A DNA stretch of 64,000 nt. Source: Sphingobium sp. Leaf26 (GTDB lineage: Bacteria; Pseudomonadota; Alphaproteobacteria; Sphingomonadales; Sphingomonadaceae). The stretch spans positions 703,415-767,414 of the forward strand of contig NZ_LMKV01000001.1 of NCBI RefSeq assembly GCF_001421665.1. The letters run 5' to 3'. The notes beneath the pieces were generated by a model. That model did not search any database, was not told the DNA's origin, and saw only the letters and a list, made by a program, of their open reading frames with translations. The position numbers and the translations under genes are program-made. This document shows, piece by piece, positions 1 through 9,702 of the stretch. The stretch's first letter is position 1, and each line of letters begins with the position of its first letter.

Positions 1-687
1 CAGCACCAGCAACACCGCCAGCGCGAACGGAGTCAGCACTGCCGGTCGCGCCGCGCCGGACCGGGCCAGAACGCGCAAGTCGAGCGCGGTCCAGATCAGC
101 CCGCCAATGATGAACAGCGCCGTCAGCAGATGCACGGCGAGGCGGTAATGGCTGACATCGGTGCGCACCGACAGGCCGGACTTGACCATCCACCAGCCGA
201 TCGCGCCCTGCAATCCGCCCAGGGCCAGCAGCGCGACGAGCCGGGGACCATAGCCGGCCGGAATAGCGCGCCTGACCGCGAACCAGATCAGCGGCAGCGC
301 GAAGGCGACACCGATAAGCCGGCCGAGCAGGCGGTGCAGCCATTCCCAGAAGAAGATGAACTGGAAATCCGACAGGGTCATGCCCTGGCGCAATTGCTGA
401 TATTCCGGAATCTGCTGGTATAGGCGAAACGCTGCCATCCACTGCTCATGCGTCAGCGGCGGAATGGCGCCGGTGATAGGCTTCCACTGGGTGATCGACA
501 GGCCGGATTCCGTCAGGCGCGTAATGCCCCCCACCACCACCATGCAGAAGACCAGGAACGCCACGCCCAGCAACCAGCGGGCGATGGCGGCGGGGCGCGG
601 AGCGCGAAACGAAACGGACGCTGTCATGGCCCGGTCCATGCGCCGATGCCGGCCCCATTTCAAGCCATCGCGGAACGGATCGGGCAT
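1..687 (-). CDS. ctaA: Heme A synthase (COX15/CtaA), 3' end outside window
   Basis: The reverse-strand frame starts at 687 and runs off the left edge. It encodes a multi-pass inner-membrane protein that should convert heme O to heme A for aa3-type cytochrome oxidase. The visible part contains the family signature VGGITRLTESGLSITQWKP near the N-terminus, followed by WMAAFRLYQQIPEYQQ, FFWEWLHRLLGR (a candidate heme-ligand histidine) and a second helix pair ending at DVSHYRLAVHL. ATG codons at 687, 639 and 627 are in frame; 687 has a GGGG run about 11 bases upstream, but 627 gives a start typical of the family. It is divergent from the histidine kinase gene. Confidence 0.9.
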   Translation of the reverse strand, partial: MPDPFRDGLKWGRHRRMDRAMTASVSFRAPRPAAIARWLLGVAFLVFCMVVVGGITRLTESGLSITQWKPITGAIPPLTHEQWMAAFRLYQQIPEYQQLRQGMTLSDFQFIFFWEWLHRLLGRLIGVAFALPLIWFAVRRAIPAGYGPRLVALLALGGLQGAIGWWMVKSGLSVRTDVSHYRLAVHLLTALFIIGGLIWTALDLRVLARSGAARPAVLTPFALAVLLVL

Positions 688-748
688 GGACAAATTACCC
701 CAGCGACTGGCAGTTGGGGAAACAAATCATGCCACGAGGCGTATCAAA

Positions 749-762
749 CTGACTTGGATCAA
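749..762. promoter_or_regulatory. Possible FNR-type half-palindrome
   Basis: The bases read CTGAC-N4-ATCAA, against the FNR/FnrL consensus TTGAT-N4-ATCAA: the right half is perfect and the left half has 3 of 5 bases. It lies 14 bases before the kinase start and about 60 bases from the divergent heme A synthase start. Assignment is by motif only. Confidence 0.25.
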
Positions 763-776
763 CGCAGGGATATTTC

Positions 777-2819
777 ATGACCGCCGCACCGACCGGCATA
801 GCCGCGATGATCGCTGCGCAGGGACCGGTCGGGACTCTCACCGCCGCGCTGGACGACAGTTCGCCGCTCGGTCCGGTAGATGGCTGGTCGCCCGCCCTGG
901 TGTCGACCGTTCGCCTGATGCTGTCGTCAAAGGCGGAGATCGCCCTGTTCTGGGGACCGCAATATTGCGCTCTCTACAATGAAACCTACGCCCCGACGAT
1001 CGGTGACAAGCATCCCCATGTGCTGGGTCGGCCCGGCAGCGAAGGCTGGGCCGAATTATGGGACGATCTTGGCCCGCTGTTGCGCACCGTCTACGAACAG
1101 GGCGAAACCGTCCATGCCAAGGATCGCCCCTTTTATATCGAGCGCGACGGCGGGCGGGGCGAGGACGTCTATTTCGACATCAGCTATTCACCCGTGTTCG
1201 AAGTCGACGGGTCCATCGGCGGCGTGTTGTGCGTGGTTAGCGAAACCACCAAGCGCGTACTGGCCGAACGCGCGATGCTGGCCGAACACAATCGCCTCTG
1301 GGCCTTGGCGCGCGATCCCTTCCTGATTGCCGACACCGCCGGCATCTGGCTCGCCGCCAGCCCCGCCTGGACCGACATATTGGGCTGGACCGAAGAAGAA
1401 CTGATCGGCCGTACATCGCAATGGATGGAGCATCCCGACGATATCGCGGCCACCCTCAATCGGCTCGACCAATTGGCGGATGGTCAAACGGTGATGCGTT
1501 TTGACAATCGCTTTCGGGCGAAGGATGGAAGCTACCGGACCTTCAGTTGGACCGCCGTGCCGGAGGGCGACATCGTCTATTGCGTTGCGCGCGATGTGAC
1601 CGAACAGCGCGCCCATTCCCGCACGCTGGCCGATACCGAAGCGGCCCTGCGTCAGGCGCAGAAGATGGAGACGCTGGGCCAGTTGACCGGCGGCGTCGCC
1701 CACGACTTCAACAATCTGTTGCAGATCGTGACCGGCAATCTGGAACTGCTGCAACGCGCCCTGCCGGCCGACGCCGGCCGGTTGCATAACATGGTGGCGC
1801 GGGCGGCAGCCGGTGCCGACCGCGCTACCATATTGACCCAGCGGTTGCTCGCTTTCTCCCGCCGCCAGCCGTTGGACCCGCGCCCTGCCGACCCTGACGA
1901 ACTGGTCGCCGGCATGTCGGACATGCTGCACCGGACGCTGGGCGAGACGATCCGGGTGACGACGATTGAAACGCCGCAAAGCTGGCCGATCGAAGTCGAT
2001 GTCAACCAGATGGAAAATGCGCTGCTCAACCTGGCGGTCAATGCGCGCGATGCCATGCCGGGCGGCGGCGAGCTGACGATCGAGGTCGCCAATTGTAGGG
2101 TCGATGCCGATCAGGCGGCACAATATGGAGACCTGTCACCTGGCGCCTATGTGATGATCGCCGTGTCGGACACAGGCGAAGGCATGGACGCGCAAACGCT
2201 GGCACAGGCGATCGAACCCTTCTTCACCACGAAGGAAGTCGGGCGCGGCACCGGCTTGGGCCTGTCGATGGTCTATGGCTTCATCAAGCAGTCGGGCGGC
2301 CACATGCGCGTCCAGTCGCAGCCCGGCCAGGGCACCAGCGTCCGCCTCTATCTGCCCCGCCATCATGGCAGCGTTGCGGCCAATGATGCGCAGGATGTGC
2401 CGCCCACGCCATCGCGTGGCGGCGCGGAGACGATTCTGCTGTGCGAGGATGATGACAATGTTCGCGCCTATTCGTTCGAAGTGCTGCGCGACCTTGGCTA
2501 TGATGTGATCGCGGCGAGCGACGGCCCCGCCTCGCTCGCCGCGCTGGAGGCTGCGGACCGACCGGTTGATCTGCTATTCACCGACGTCGTGCTGCCCGGC
2601 GGCATGACCGGCGCGGATCTCGGCCGTGCCGCCCGGCAGCGCTGGCCAGGCCTCAAGATATTGTTCACCACCGGCTATGATCGCGACGCCATCGTCCATC
2701 ATGGTCGGCTTGACGCGGGGGTAGACCTGCTCACCAAACCGTTCGGCTATGCCGATCTGGCCGCGAAGATTCGTGATGTGCTGGACCGGGCGGAGGAACG
2801 GACCGAAGGGGTGGCCTGA
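777..2819 (+). CDS. PAS-domain hybrid histidine kinase with C-terminal receiver
   Basis: This 680-residue protein has no transmembrane segment, so it is a cytosolic sensor. An N-terminal sensory region (residues ~20-160, including ALFWGPQYCALYNE) is followed by a PAS domain (~170-280). The dimerisation/phosphoacceptor domain carries His309 in GGVAHDFNNLL. The ATPase domain shows the N box NLAVNARDAM, DTGEGM and GRGTGLGLS. A receiver at ~555-675 has the acidic pair EDDD and the phospho-acceptor Asp603 in FTDVVLPG. An AGGGA ribosome site ends six bases before the ATG. No output regulator is adjacent, so the signal and partner are unknown. It converges on dgoA, leaving four bases between the stops. 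Confidence 0.92.
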   Translation: MTAAPTGIAAMIAAQGPVGTLTAALDDSSPLGPVDGWSPALVSTVRLMLSSKAEIALFWGPQYCALYNETYAPTIGDKHPHVLGRPGSEGWAELWDDLGPLLRTVYEQGETVHAKDRPFYIERDGGRGEDVYFDISYSPVFEVDGSIGGVLCVVSETTKRVLAERAMLAEHNRLWALARDPFLIADTAGIWLAASPAWTDILGWTEEELIGRTSQWMEHPDDIAATLNRLDQLADGQTVMRFDNRFRAKDGSYRTFSWTAVPEGDIVYCVARDVTEQRAHSRTLADTEAALRQAQKMETLGQLTGGVAHDFNNLLQIVTGNLELLQRALPADAGRLHNMVARAAAGADRATILTQRLLAFSRRQPLDPRPADPDELVAGMSDMLHRTLGETIRVTTIETPQSWPIEVDVNQMENALLNLAVNARDAMPGGGELTIEVANCRVDADQAAQYGDLSPGAYVMIAVSDTGEGMDAQTLAQAIEPFFTTKEVGRGTGLGLSMVYGFIKQSGGHMRVQSQPGQGTSVRLYLPRHHGSVAANDAQDVPPTPSRGGAETILLCEDDDNVRAYSFEVLRDLGYDVIAASDGPASLAALEAADRPVDLLFTDVVLPGGMTGADLGRAARQRWPGLKILFTTGYDRDAIVHHGRLDAGVDLLTKPFGYADLAAKIRDVLDRAEERTEGVA

Positions 2820-2823
2820 AAAA

Positions 2824-3456
2824 TCAGGCCCTGCTCGCCTTCCATGCTGCCACCAGATCGCGGCCGCGCTCGCCCACGGTCGCGGCATCGTCACCCGGCT
2901 TGTAGAGCGCGCCGCCTACGCCGATGCCTTCACAGCCGCCTGCCAGCCACTGGCCGATCGTATCCGCGCCCGTGCCGCCCACGGCCCAGACGCCCACATG
3001 TTTGGGCAGAACATCCTTGACCGCCTTCACATAGGCTGCGCCCAGTTGTGCGGCAGGAAACAGCTTGATGCGCTTCGCCCCTGCCGCAATCGCGGCGAAG
3101 GCTTCGCTCGGCGTCATGAAGCCGGGCAGCAGTTCCAGCCCCAGTTCAGCCCCACGCGCGATCACCGCGGGATTGGTATTGGGCGTCACCATGATGCGCC
3201 CGCCCGCGTCATGCAGTTGCTCGACCGCCTCGACGCTGAGCACCGTGCCTCCGCCGATCAGCGCGCGGTCGCCGAACGCATCCTGCATCGCCGCGATGCT
3301 CTTCAATGGCTCGGGCGAATTGAACGGCACTTCCAGGATGCGGATGCCGGCATCGACCAAGGCCGCACTGACGTCGACCGCTTCCTCCGGCTTGACGCCG
3401 CGCAGGATCGCGCAGACCGGGGGCGCGCCGTCGGCCAGCAATTCGTCGAGGGTCAT
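2824..3456 (-). CDS. dgoA: 2-dehydro-3-deoxy-6-phosphogalactonate aldolase
   Basis: This 210-residue class I aldolase of the KDPG/KDPGal (Eda) family cleaves 2-keto-3-deoxy-6-phosphogalactonate to pyruvate and glyceraldehyde 3-phosphate. Visible family marks are the catalytic Glu in ILEVPFNSP, the GGGTV strand, the Schiff-base Lys in IKLFPAAQ and the phosphate-binding loop VGGTG. The ATG at 3456 overlaps the dgoK stop by four bases (ATGA), so the two are translationally coupled and this start is favoured over one 14 codons upstream. Pairing with dgoK points to galactonate rather than gluconate catabolism. Confidence 0.93.
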   Translation of the reverse strand: MTLDELLADGAPPVCAILRGVKPEEAVDVSAALVDAGIRILEVPFNSPEPLKSIAAMQDAFGDRALIGGGTVLSVEAVEQLHDAGGRIMVTPNTNPAVIARGAELGLELLPGFMTPSEAFAAIAAGAKRIKLFPAAQLGAAYVKAVKDVLPKHVGVWAVGGTGADTIGQWLAGGCEGIGVGGALYKPGDDAATVGERGRDLVAAWKASRA

Positions 3457-4358
3457 ACCGTCACTTCTCCCATGAAACCGAGGCCCGCCAGCGCGCAATC
3501 ATCGCCGTCGAGCGCGCGCGAGGCTATGCCGCGTGCGTCGAGCGCCTGCGCATAGCGGGCGGAAAGCCGCTTGTCGCCGATCAGCACAACACCGTCGGCG
3601 CCCGACAGAGTCGCGCATATTTCTGCAATCTCGCAACCGATGAGCAGGCCGGACAGATAACCCAACGCCCAGTCAGCCGAACGCCCCCTCCGCAGCCGCA
3701 TCGTCCGCGCCGCGAACAACGACTGCAACAGCTTTGCATCGCCTGCCCGCGCCAGCCCTTCGGCAAAACCCGCCGCCTCTTCGGCGGCATCGGTCATTTC
3801 GACCTTTGGCCCCAAGGTGGACCTGTCCCGCAGCAAAGCGAACAGTTCGCCGGTCGGCATGGTGCGGAAGGCGACGATCCGGCCATCCTCCACCAGCGAC
3901 CATTTATTGTGCGTGCCGGGGAGCACGATCAGATGACGGCCAACGGCCAGCGACGGATCGCGAGCCAGAGCGCCGAATATCTGCGTTTCTTCGCCCCGCA
4001 TCACATCGGGAATGCCGTCTGCATCCTCACAGGCAAGACCGGCCATGATGCTGAACGGTACGCCCCGCCAGTCGAAACGGACGGCGACTCCGCGCCAGTC
4101 GTCCACATTGGCTGGACAGTCCGCATAGGGCGCCTCCACCCAGCCATCACGCGCGCCGACCATGCCGCAAAGCGTGATGGATCGAGGCGCTCCATCCGCC
4201 ATCCATGGAGCGATGGTCTCGGCGAAGGCCCCTTCGGCCTCGCGCCCTACAACGCCGATGCCCGGTCCGTCGCAGCGCGCGACGATGGCGCCTTGCTCGA
4301 TACGGAACAAGCGCAGCCGGCTGGTTCCCCAATCGCCGACCACCGCAAAGCCGGTCAT
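3453..4358 (-). CDS. dgoK: 2-dehydro-3-deoxygalactonokinase
   Basis: This 301-residue sugar-acid kinase phosphorylates 2-keto-3-deoxygalactonate at C6, feeding DgoA. The N-terminus [12 protein letters not shown] is the ASKHA-type phosphate-binding strand of the DgoK family. [11 protein letters not shown] and VLPGTHNKW are further family blocks, and the length is normal. A GAGGGGG ribosome site precedes the ATG. It is divergently transcribed from the dehydratase operon, with 138 bases between starts that hold a LacI-type operator candidate, so both sides probably share control. Confidence 0.93.
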   Translation of the reverse strand: MTGFAVVGDWGTSRLRLFRIEQGAIVARCDGPGIGVVGREAEGAFAETIAPWMADGAPRSITLCGMVGARDGWVEAPYADCPANVDDWRGVAVRFDWRGVPFSIMAGLACEDADGIPDVMRGEETQIFGALARDPSLAVGRHLIVLPGTHNKWSLVEDGRIVAFRTMPTGELFALLRDRSTLGPKVEMTDAAEEAAGFAEGLARAGDAKLLQSLFAARTMRLRRGRSADWALGYLSGLLIGCEIAEICATLSGADGVVLIGDKRLSARYAQALDARGIASRALDGDDCALAGLGFMGEVTV

Positions 4359-4383
4359 CGCGACCCCCTCAAAACTTTATTTA

Positions 4384-4397
4384 TGGTAGCGCTCACA
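4384..4397. promoter_or_regulatory. LacI-family-type operator candidate in divergent promoter
   Basis: TGGTAGCGCTCACA is an imperfect palindrome around a central CG, with the TGnnAGCGCTnnCA skeleton used by LacI/GalR-family repressors and resembling the Caulobacter XylR operator. It lies 25 bases upstream of dgoK and about 100 bases upstream of the dehydratase gene. No LacI-type gene is in the window, so a regulator encoded elsewhere is implied. Confidence 0.45.
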
Positions 4398-4496
4398 TTA
4401 CCCCACTTCGGGTGCTTGAAATTCTATTTGTATGAGTATATCAGCAGGGCGAGCGCGTCAACGCGCCATGCCCAATTTTTGCGTCAGGATGCCCCG

Positions 4497-6299
4497 ATGA
4501 GCGATTCGCCCAAGACTGCCCCGAAACTGCGCAGCCGCGCCTGGTTCGACAACCCGGACAATATCGACATGACCTCGCTCTATCTGGAGCGCTATCTGAA
4601 CTTCGGCCTGTCCTTGGAAGAACTGCGCAGCGGCAAGCCGATCATCGGCATCGCCCAGACCGGCAGCGACCTGTCGCCGTGCAACCGCCACCATCTGGTG
4701 CTGGCCGAACGTATGCGCGAGGGCATTCGCGAAATGGGCGGCATCGCCCTCGAATTCCCGGTCCATCCGATTCAGGAAACCGGCAAGCGCCCCACCGCCG
4801 GCCTGGACCGGAACCTCGCCTATCTGGGTCTGGTCGAAGCCATGTACGGCTATCCGCTCGACGGCGTGATCCTGACCAGCGGGTGCGACAAGACCACGCC
4901 TGCGCTGCTGATGGCTGCCGCGACCGTCAACATCCCCGCCATCGCCCTGTCGGTCGGCCCGATGCTGAATGGTTGGCACAAGGGCGAGCGCACCGGTTCG
5001 GGCACGATCGTGTGGAAAGGGCGTCAGCTTCTGGCCGCAGGCAAGATCGACGATGAAGGGTTCATCAAGCTGGTCGCATCGTCCGCGCCCTCGACCGGCT
5101 TCTGCAACACCATGGGCACCGCCAGCACCATGAACGCGCTGGCCGAAGCGCTGGGCATGATGCTGCCCGGTTCGGCGGCGATCCCCGCGCCCTATCGCGA
5201 TCGTCAGGAAGTCGCTTACCTCACCGGCAAGCGCATCGTGGAAATGGTGCATGAGGATCTGAAGCCCTCAGACATCATGACGCTGGACGCCTTCCATAAC
5301 GCCATCGTCGCCAACTCGGCGATCGGCGGTTCGACCAACGCCCCGATCCATCTTTCCGCGATCGCCCGCCACATGGGCGTAGATCTGCCGCTCAAGGATT
5401 GGGAAACCGTCGGTCACAAGGTGCCGCTGCTGGTCAACATGCAGCCCGCCGGCGAATATCTGGGCGAGGATTATTATCGCGCAGGCGGCCTGCCCGCCGT
5501 CATCAGCCAGTTGATCGACCAAGGCCTGATCCGCGAAGGCGCAATGACCGTCAATGGCAAGACCATGGGCGAAAATTGCAAGGGCGTGGAGATCGAGGAT
5601 GAAAAGGTCATCCGCCCGTTCGACAATCCACTGGTGAACGAGGCAGGCTTCCTGGTCCTGTCGGGCAATCTGTTCGATGCCGCCGTCATGAAGACCAGCG
5701 TCATCAGCGACGAATTCCGCGATCGTTACCTGTCTAATCCCGACGATCCCGAAGCCTTCGAAGGTCCAGCGGTCGTGTTCGACGGCCCGGAAGATTATCA
5801 CCATCGCATCGACGATCCGGCAACCGGCATCACCGCCGATACGCTGTTGTTCATGCGCGGCGCGGGTCCGATCGGTTATCCCGGCGCGGCGGAAGTCGTG
5901 AACATGCGTCCGCCCGCCTACCTCATCACCGAAGGCGTGTCGGCCCTCCCCTGCATCGGCGACGGACGCCAGTCGGGCACGTCGGGCAGCCCGTCGATCC
6001 TGAACGCCTCACCCGAAGCGGCGGCGATGGGTGGCCTTGCGCTGCTGGAAACCGGCGACCGGGTGCGCATGGACCTAAAGGCCGGCGTGGTGAATGTGCT
6101 GATTTCCGACGAAGAACTGGAAGCCCGCCGCGTCAAGCTGGTCGCCGAGGGCGGCTTCAAATATCCTGCCTCGCAAACACCTTGGCAGGAAATCCAGCGC
6201 TCGGTCGTGGGTCAGATGAACACCGGCGCCATCCTGGAAGGCGCGGAGAAATATCAGCGCATCGCCCAGACCATGGGCCTGCCGCGCGACAACCATTAA
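4497..6299 (+). CDS. IlvD/Edd-family aldonate dehydratase (XylD/arabinonate type)
   Basis: This 600-residue Fe-S dehydratase should convert a sugar acid (galactonate, arabinonate or xylonate) to its 2-keto-3-deoxy acid. It aligns closely with my recollection of Caulobacter xylonate dehydratase, including [15 protein letters not shown] and [15 protein letters not shown]. Three cluster-ligand cysteines are in place: Cys62 (PCNR), Cys130 (GCDKTTP, with Lys132 as candidate carbamylated lysine) and Cys203 (FCNTMGTA). ATG 4497 gives the usual N-terminus; the same frame is open further upstream but there it only reads through the antisense of dgoK. It heads an operon with the aldehyde and sugar dehydrogenases. 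With DgoK/DgoA divergent, galactonate is a likely substrate; enzymes of this group often accept several aldonates. Confidence 0.9.
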   Translation: MSDSPKTAPKLRSRAWFDNPDNIDMTSLYLERYLNFGLSLEELRSGKPIIGIAQTGSDLSPCNRHHLVLAERMREGIREMGGIALEFPVHPIQETGKRPTAGLDRNLAYLGLVEAMYGYPLDGVILTSGCDKTTPALLMAAATVNIPAIALSVGPMLNGWHKGERTGSGTIVWKGRQLLAAGKIDDEGFIKLVASSAPSTGFCNTMGTASTMNALAEALGMMLPGSAAIPAPYRDRQEVAYLTGKRIVEMVHEDLKPSDIMTLDAFHNAIVANSAIGGSTNAPIHLSAIARHMGVDLPLKDWETVGHKVPLLVNMQPAGEYLGEDYYRAGGLPAVISQLIDQGLIREGAMTVNGKTMGENCKGVEIEDEKVIRPFDNPLVNEAGFLVLSGNLFDAAVMKTSVISDEFRDRYLSNPDDPEAFEGPAVVFDGPEDYHHRIDDPATGITADTLLFMRGAGPIGYPGAAEVVNMRPPAYLITEGVSALPCIGDGRQSGTSGSPSILNASPEAAAMGGLALLETGDRVRMDLKAGVVNVLISDEELEARRVKLVAEGGFKYPASQTPWQEIQRSVVGQMNTGAILEGAEKYQRIAQTMGLPRDNH

Positions 6300-6312
6300 T
6301 CTTGAAAAGAGA

Positions 6313-6341
6313 GGGACGGCTACCCATCTGAAGGCCGTCCC
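6313..6341 (+). terminator. Intercistronic hairpin
   Basis: A perfect 8-bp stem (GGGACGGC/GCCGTCCC) with a 13-base loop begins 14 bases after the dehydratase stop. No T run follows, so it may set relative mRNA levels within the operon rather than end transcription. Confidence 0.5.
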
Positions 6342-6436
6342 CATCCTTGTCATTTCAGTATGATATGTGCCGCAAAAGGGCCTGATCCCTGCGGCGCGAT
6401 CGACTAACCCCATTGCCCCCTATTCAGGAGAACAGC

Positions 6437-8014
6437 ATGTTCAACGGAGCCATCCTCATCGGCGCGAACGAGCGCACCGGCGGCGAGCCTTTCTACGCCA
6501 TCAATCCCGCAACCGGCGAAAAGGGCGATGTTGCCTTCTCCAGCGCCATGCCCGCCGAAGTCGATGAAGCCGCCGCGCTGGCCGATGCCGCGTTTGAAAG
6601 CTTCTCCACCCTCTCGCCCGACGCCCGCGCGACCTTCCTGGAAACCGTGGCCGACAATATCGTCGCCATCGGCGACCTGCTGATCGAAACCGCCATGGCC
6701 GAAACCGGCCTGCCGCGCGCCCGTTTGGAAGGCGAGCGTGGCCGTACCGTCGGCCAGTTGCGCCTGTTCGCTTCCTATGTGCGCCTGGGCGACTGGCTCG
6801 ACGCCACCATCGACAAGGCGCTGCCGGACCGCGCGCCGCTGCCGCGCGCCGACCTGCGCCGCGTCAACCATTCGGTCGGTCCGGTCGCCGTTTTCGGCGC
6901 GTCCAACTTCCCGCTCGCCTTCTCGGTCGCGGGCGGTGACACCGCATCGGCCTTCGCCGCCGGTTCGCCCGTAGTGGTCAAAGGCCACAGCGCTCATCCC
7001 GGCACCGGCGAACTCGTCGCCCGCGCCATTCAGGCGGCGGTCAAGAGCCTGGGCCTGCATGAAGGCGTCTTCTCCTACCTGCCGGGCGCCAACCGCGCGC
7101 TGGGCACCTCGCTGGTCGCCGATCATCGCATCAAGGCCGTCGGCTTCACCGGGTCGCGCGGTGGCGGCACAGCGCTGATGAAGATCGCCGCCGAACGCGC
7201 AGAGCCAATCCCGGTCTATGCCGAAATGTCGTCGATCAACCCGGTCGTGCTGCTTCCCGGCGTGCTGGCGGCCAAGGCCGAAGCGCTCGGCACCGCCTTC
7301 GTCGGTTCGCTGACCATGGGGTCTGGCCAGTTCTGCACCAACCCCGGTCTGGTCATCGCGCTGGACGGCCCCGACCTCGATACGTTCGTCGCCGCTGCGG
7401 CAACGGCCTTGTCGGGCGCCGCACCGCAGGTCATGCTGACGCCGGGCATCCACGCCGCCTATGAACAGGGCGTCGCCGCTCTGGTCGGCGCTGACGGCGT
7501 CACCACCGTCGCCCGTGGTACCGACCCGGAAGGCGTCAACCGTGGCCAGGCCGCCTTCTTCGCGACCGACAGCGCGACCTTCAAGTCGAACCCTGTCATC
7601 GCGGAAGAAGTGTTCGGTTCGTCGTCGGTCCTGATCCGCTGCTCCAGCATCGAAGAAGTCATTGCGACCATTGCGGGCCTCGAAGGCCAGCTGACCGCAA
7701 CGCTGCATATCGGTGAAGGCGACGAAGGCGATGCCGCAAAGCTGCTGCCGACGCTGTCGCGCAAGGTCGGTCGCATCCTGACCAACGGCTGGCCCACCGG
7801 TGTCGAAGTGACCCATGCCATGGTCCATGGCGGTCCCTTCCCTTCGACCGCCGACGGCCGTTCGACCTCGGTCGGCACGCTGGCGATGATGCGCTTCCTG
7901 CGCCCCGTCTGCTATCAGGACGTGCCCGACGCGCTGCTGCCCGCCGCGCTTCAGGACGCCAACCCCTGGGGTCTGACGCGCCGTAACGAAGGTAAGCTGG
8001 ACGTCGCAGCATGA
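6437..8014 (+). CDS. Alpha-ketoglutarate semialdehyde (2,5-dioxovalerate) dehydrogenase
   Basis: This 525-residue aldehyde dehydrogenase belongs to the long NADP-type group that oxidises 2,5-dioxopentanoate to 2-oxoglutarate in arabinose, xylose and glucarate degradation. The catalytic Glu263 (YAEMSS) and nucleophile Cys300 (GQFCTNPG) are present, as is the cofactor motif GFTGSRGGG. CAGGAG sits six bases before the ATG. The stop overlaps the next start as ATGA. This activity is not needed for the DgoK/DgoA route, so its presence suggests the locus also handles L-arabinose or another pentose; the matching 2-keto-3-deoxypentonate dehydratase is not seen here. Confidence 0.88.
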   Translation: MFNGAILIGANERTGGEPFYAINPATGEKGDVAFSSAMPAEVDEAAALADAAFESFSTLSPDARATFLETVADNIVAIGDLLIETAMAETGLPRARLEGERGRTVGQLRLFASYVRLGDWLDATIDKALPDRAPLPRADLRRVNHSVGPVAVFGASNFPLAFSVAGGDTASAFAAGSPVVVKGHSAHPGTGELVARAIQAAVKSLGLHEGVFSYLPGANRALGTSLVADHRIKAVGFTGSRGGGTALMKIAAERAEPIPVYAEMSSINPVVLLPGVLAAKAEALGTAFVGSLTMGSGQFCTNPGLVIALDGPDLDTFVAAAATALSGAAPQVMLTPGIHAAYEQGVAALVGADGVTTVARGTDPEGVNRGQAAFFATDSATFKSNPVIAEEVFGSSSVLIRCSSIEEVIATIAGLEGQLTATLHIGEGDEGDAAKLLPTLSRKVGRILTNGWPTGVEVTHAMVHGGPFPSTADGRSTSVGTLAMMRFLRPVCYQDVPDALLPAALQDANPWGLTRRNEGKLDVAA

Positions 8015-8934
8015 CGATCAGGGCAGGTCTGGTAGGGCTCGGCAAGATCGCGCGCGATCAGCACCTGCCCGCGATCGCCAAGATCGACGGCATAGAGCTG
8101 ATCGCCGTAGCCAGCCGCAACGCGCAAGGGGAAAGGGTAAATAATTACCCCGACCTCGGCGCGATGCTGGCGGGCGAGCCGGACCTCGACGCCGTCATCC
8201 TCTGCCAGCCGCCGCAGGTCCGCTATCATGCGGCGCGGCAGGCTTTGCTGGCGGGCAAGCATGTGTTCCTCGAAAAGCCGCCGGGCGCGACCGTATCCGA
8301 AGTGGAGGCGCTGACCGCGCTCGCCAGGGCGCAGGGCGTAACCCTCTACGCAAGCTGGCACAGCCGCTACGCCGCCGCCGTGGCGCAGGCCAAGGCCTGG
8401 ATTGCGGAACGCAAGGTCGAGCGCATCGACATCCAGTGGCGTGAGGATGTTCGCCACTGGCATCCGGGCCAGCCGTGGATCTGGGAAGCGGGCGGTTTTG
8501 GCGTATTCGATCCGGGCATCAACGCCCTGTCGATCCTGACCGAAATCGTCGGCGAGCCGATTACCGTCCTGTCGGCTTCGCTGGAGGTGCCCTCCAACAA
8601 GCAGGCACCGATCGGCGCGACACTGGGCATGGCGACCGCTTCGGGCGCGGCGATCGACACCGTGTTTGACTGGCGTCAGACTGGGCCGCAGACATGGGAC
8701 ATCGCGGTCGAAACCGACAAGGGCAGCCTGGTCCTGTCCGAAGGCGGTAACACGCTGCGGCTTGACGGCGAAGTGCAGTTGAAAGCCCCGGACGAGGAAT
8801 ATCCGACCATGTACCGGCGCTTCGTCGGGCTGGTGGCGGATAAGGCGATCGACGCCGATACCGCGCCGCTGCGACTGGTGGCGGACGCCTTCCTTTGCGG
8901 ACGGCATTGCCCTACGGCAGCGTTCGAGGACTAA
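8011..8934 (+). CDS. Gfo/Idh/MocA oxidoreductase, probable D-galactose/L-arabinose 1-dehydrogenase
   Basis: This 307-residue protein has an N-terminal Rossmann motif GLVGLGKIARDQH and the EKPPG catalytic lysine segment of the Gfo/Idh/MocA family. GKIA-DQH at the N-terminus matches bacterial galactose 1-dehydrogenases, which oxidise D-galactose (and often L-arabinose) to the lactone with NAD(P). It overlaps the preceding gene by four bases. It would supply the first pathway step; no lactonase gene is next to it, so the lactone may open spontaneously or by an enzyme elsewhere. Confidence 0.85.
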   Translation: MTIRAGLVGLGKIARDQHLPAIAKIDGIELIAVASRNAQGERVNNYPDLGAMLAGEPDLDAVILCQPPQVRYHAARQALLAGKHVFLEKPPGATVSEVEALTALARAQGVTLYASWHSRYAAAVAQAKAWIAERKVERIDIQWREDVRHWHPGQPWIWEAGGFGVFDPGINALSILTEIVGEPITVLSASLEVPSNKQAPIGATLGMATASGAAIDTVFDWRQTGPQTWDIAVETDKGSLVLSEGGNTLRLDGEVQLKAPDEEYPTMYRRFVGLVADKAIDADTAPLRLVADAFLCGRHCPTAAFED

Positions 8935-8987
8935 AGCATAGGAGCGGGCATTTGGGCAGCGGGCGAAAGATCGGATCGGAGGAAAGC

Positions 8988-9686
8988 GTGCTGCGCATCC
9001 ATCAGACGATCGCCCGCGACCTGGGCACCGCGATCCTGACCGGCCGGCACAAGCCCGGCGAATTGTTCGAGGGCGAGATCGAGGCTTCGGAGCGCCTCGG
9101 CGTATCCCGCACCGCCTATCGCGAGGCGGTGCGCATCCTGATTGCCAAGGGCATGCTGGAAAGCCGCCCCAAGGCCGGCACCCGTGTCCTGCCGCGCAGC
9201 CGCTGGAATGTGCTGGACCCTGAAATGCTGGCCTGGATGTTCGCGGGCGAACCCGATGCCAGCTTCATTCGCGACCTGTTCGAACTGCGCGGCGTGATCG
9301 AACCGGCCGCCGCCGAATTTGCCGCCCGTCGCCGTACCGAAGAGCAATTGGCGACGATGGAGGCGGCGCTGGCGGAAATGGGCCGTTTCGGCCTGTCCAC
9401 GCCGGACGGCCGTGCCGCCGACCAGCGTTTTCATCACGCCGTGCTGGCCGCCACCCATAATGATGCGCTGGAGGCGCTGGCCAGTTCGGTCGGGGCAGCG
9501 GTCAGCTGGACCACCACCTTCAAGCATCGCAAGAAGCTGATGCCGCGCGATCCCCTGCCCGACCATCGCGCCGTTTTTCAGGCGATCGCCGCCCGCGACA
9601 CCGCCGCCGCCCGTACCGCCATGGCGGAATTGCTGCGGCTCGCGCTTGCCGACATGGATATCGCGATCAACGAGCCGGGGGGCTGA
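8988..9686 (+). CDS. GntR-family (FadR/FCD) transcriptional regulator
   Basis: This 232-residue regulator has an N-terminal winged helix (LGVSRTAYREAVRILIAKGML) and an all-alpha FCD ligand domain (FIRDLFELRGVIEPAAAEFAA, then His-containing helices such as DQRFHHAVLAA). I chose GTG 8988 because GGAGG lies five bases upstream and homologues start just before the RIHQTIARDLG segment; TTG 8952 is an alternative. Its position as last gene of the sugar operon suggests a DgoR-like repressor whose ligand is a pathway acid. Confidence 0.85.
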   Translation: MLRIHQTIARDLGTAILTGRHKPGELFEGEIEASERLGVSRTAYREAVRILIAKGMLESRPKAGTRVLPRSRWNVLDPEMLAWMFAGEPDASFIRDLFELRGVIEPAAAEFAARRRTEEQLATMEAALAEMGRFGLSTPDGRAADQRFHHAVLAATHNDALEALASSVGAAVSWTTTFKHRKKLMPRDPLPDHRAVFQAIAARDTAAARTAMAELLRLALADMDIAINEPGG

Positions 9687-9702
9687 GACACCAGAAACCG
9701 AT

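Noticed and set aside
1188..2123. 311-codon minus-strand frame
   Set aside because: Antisense to the histidine kinase catalytic domains.
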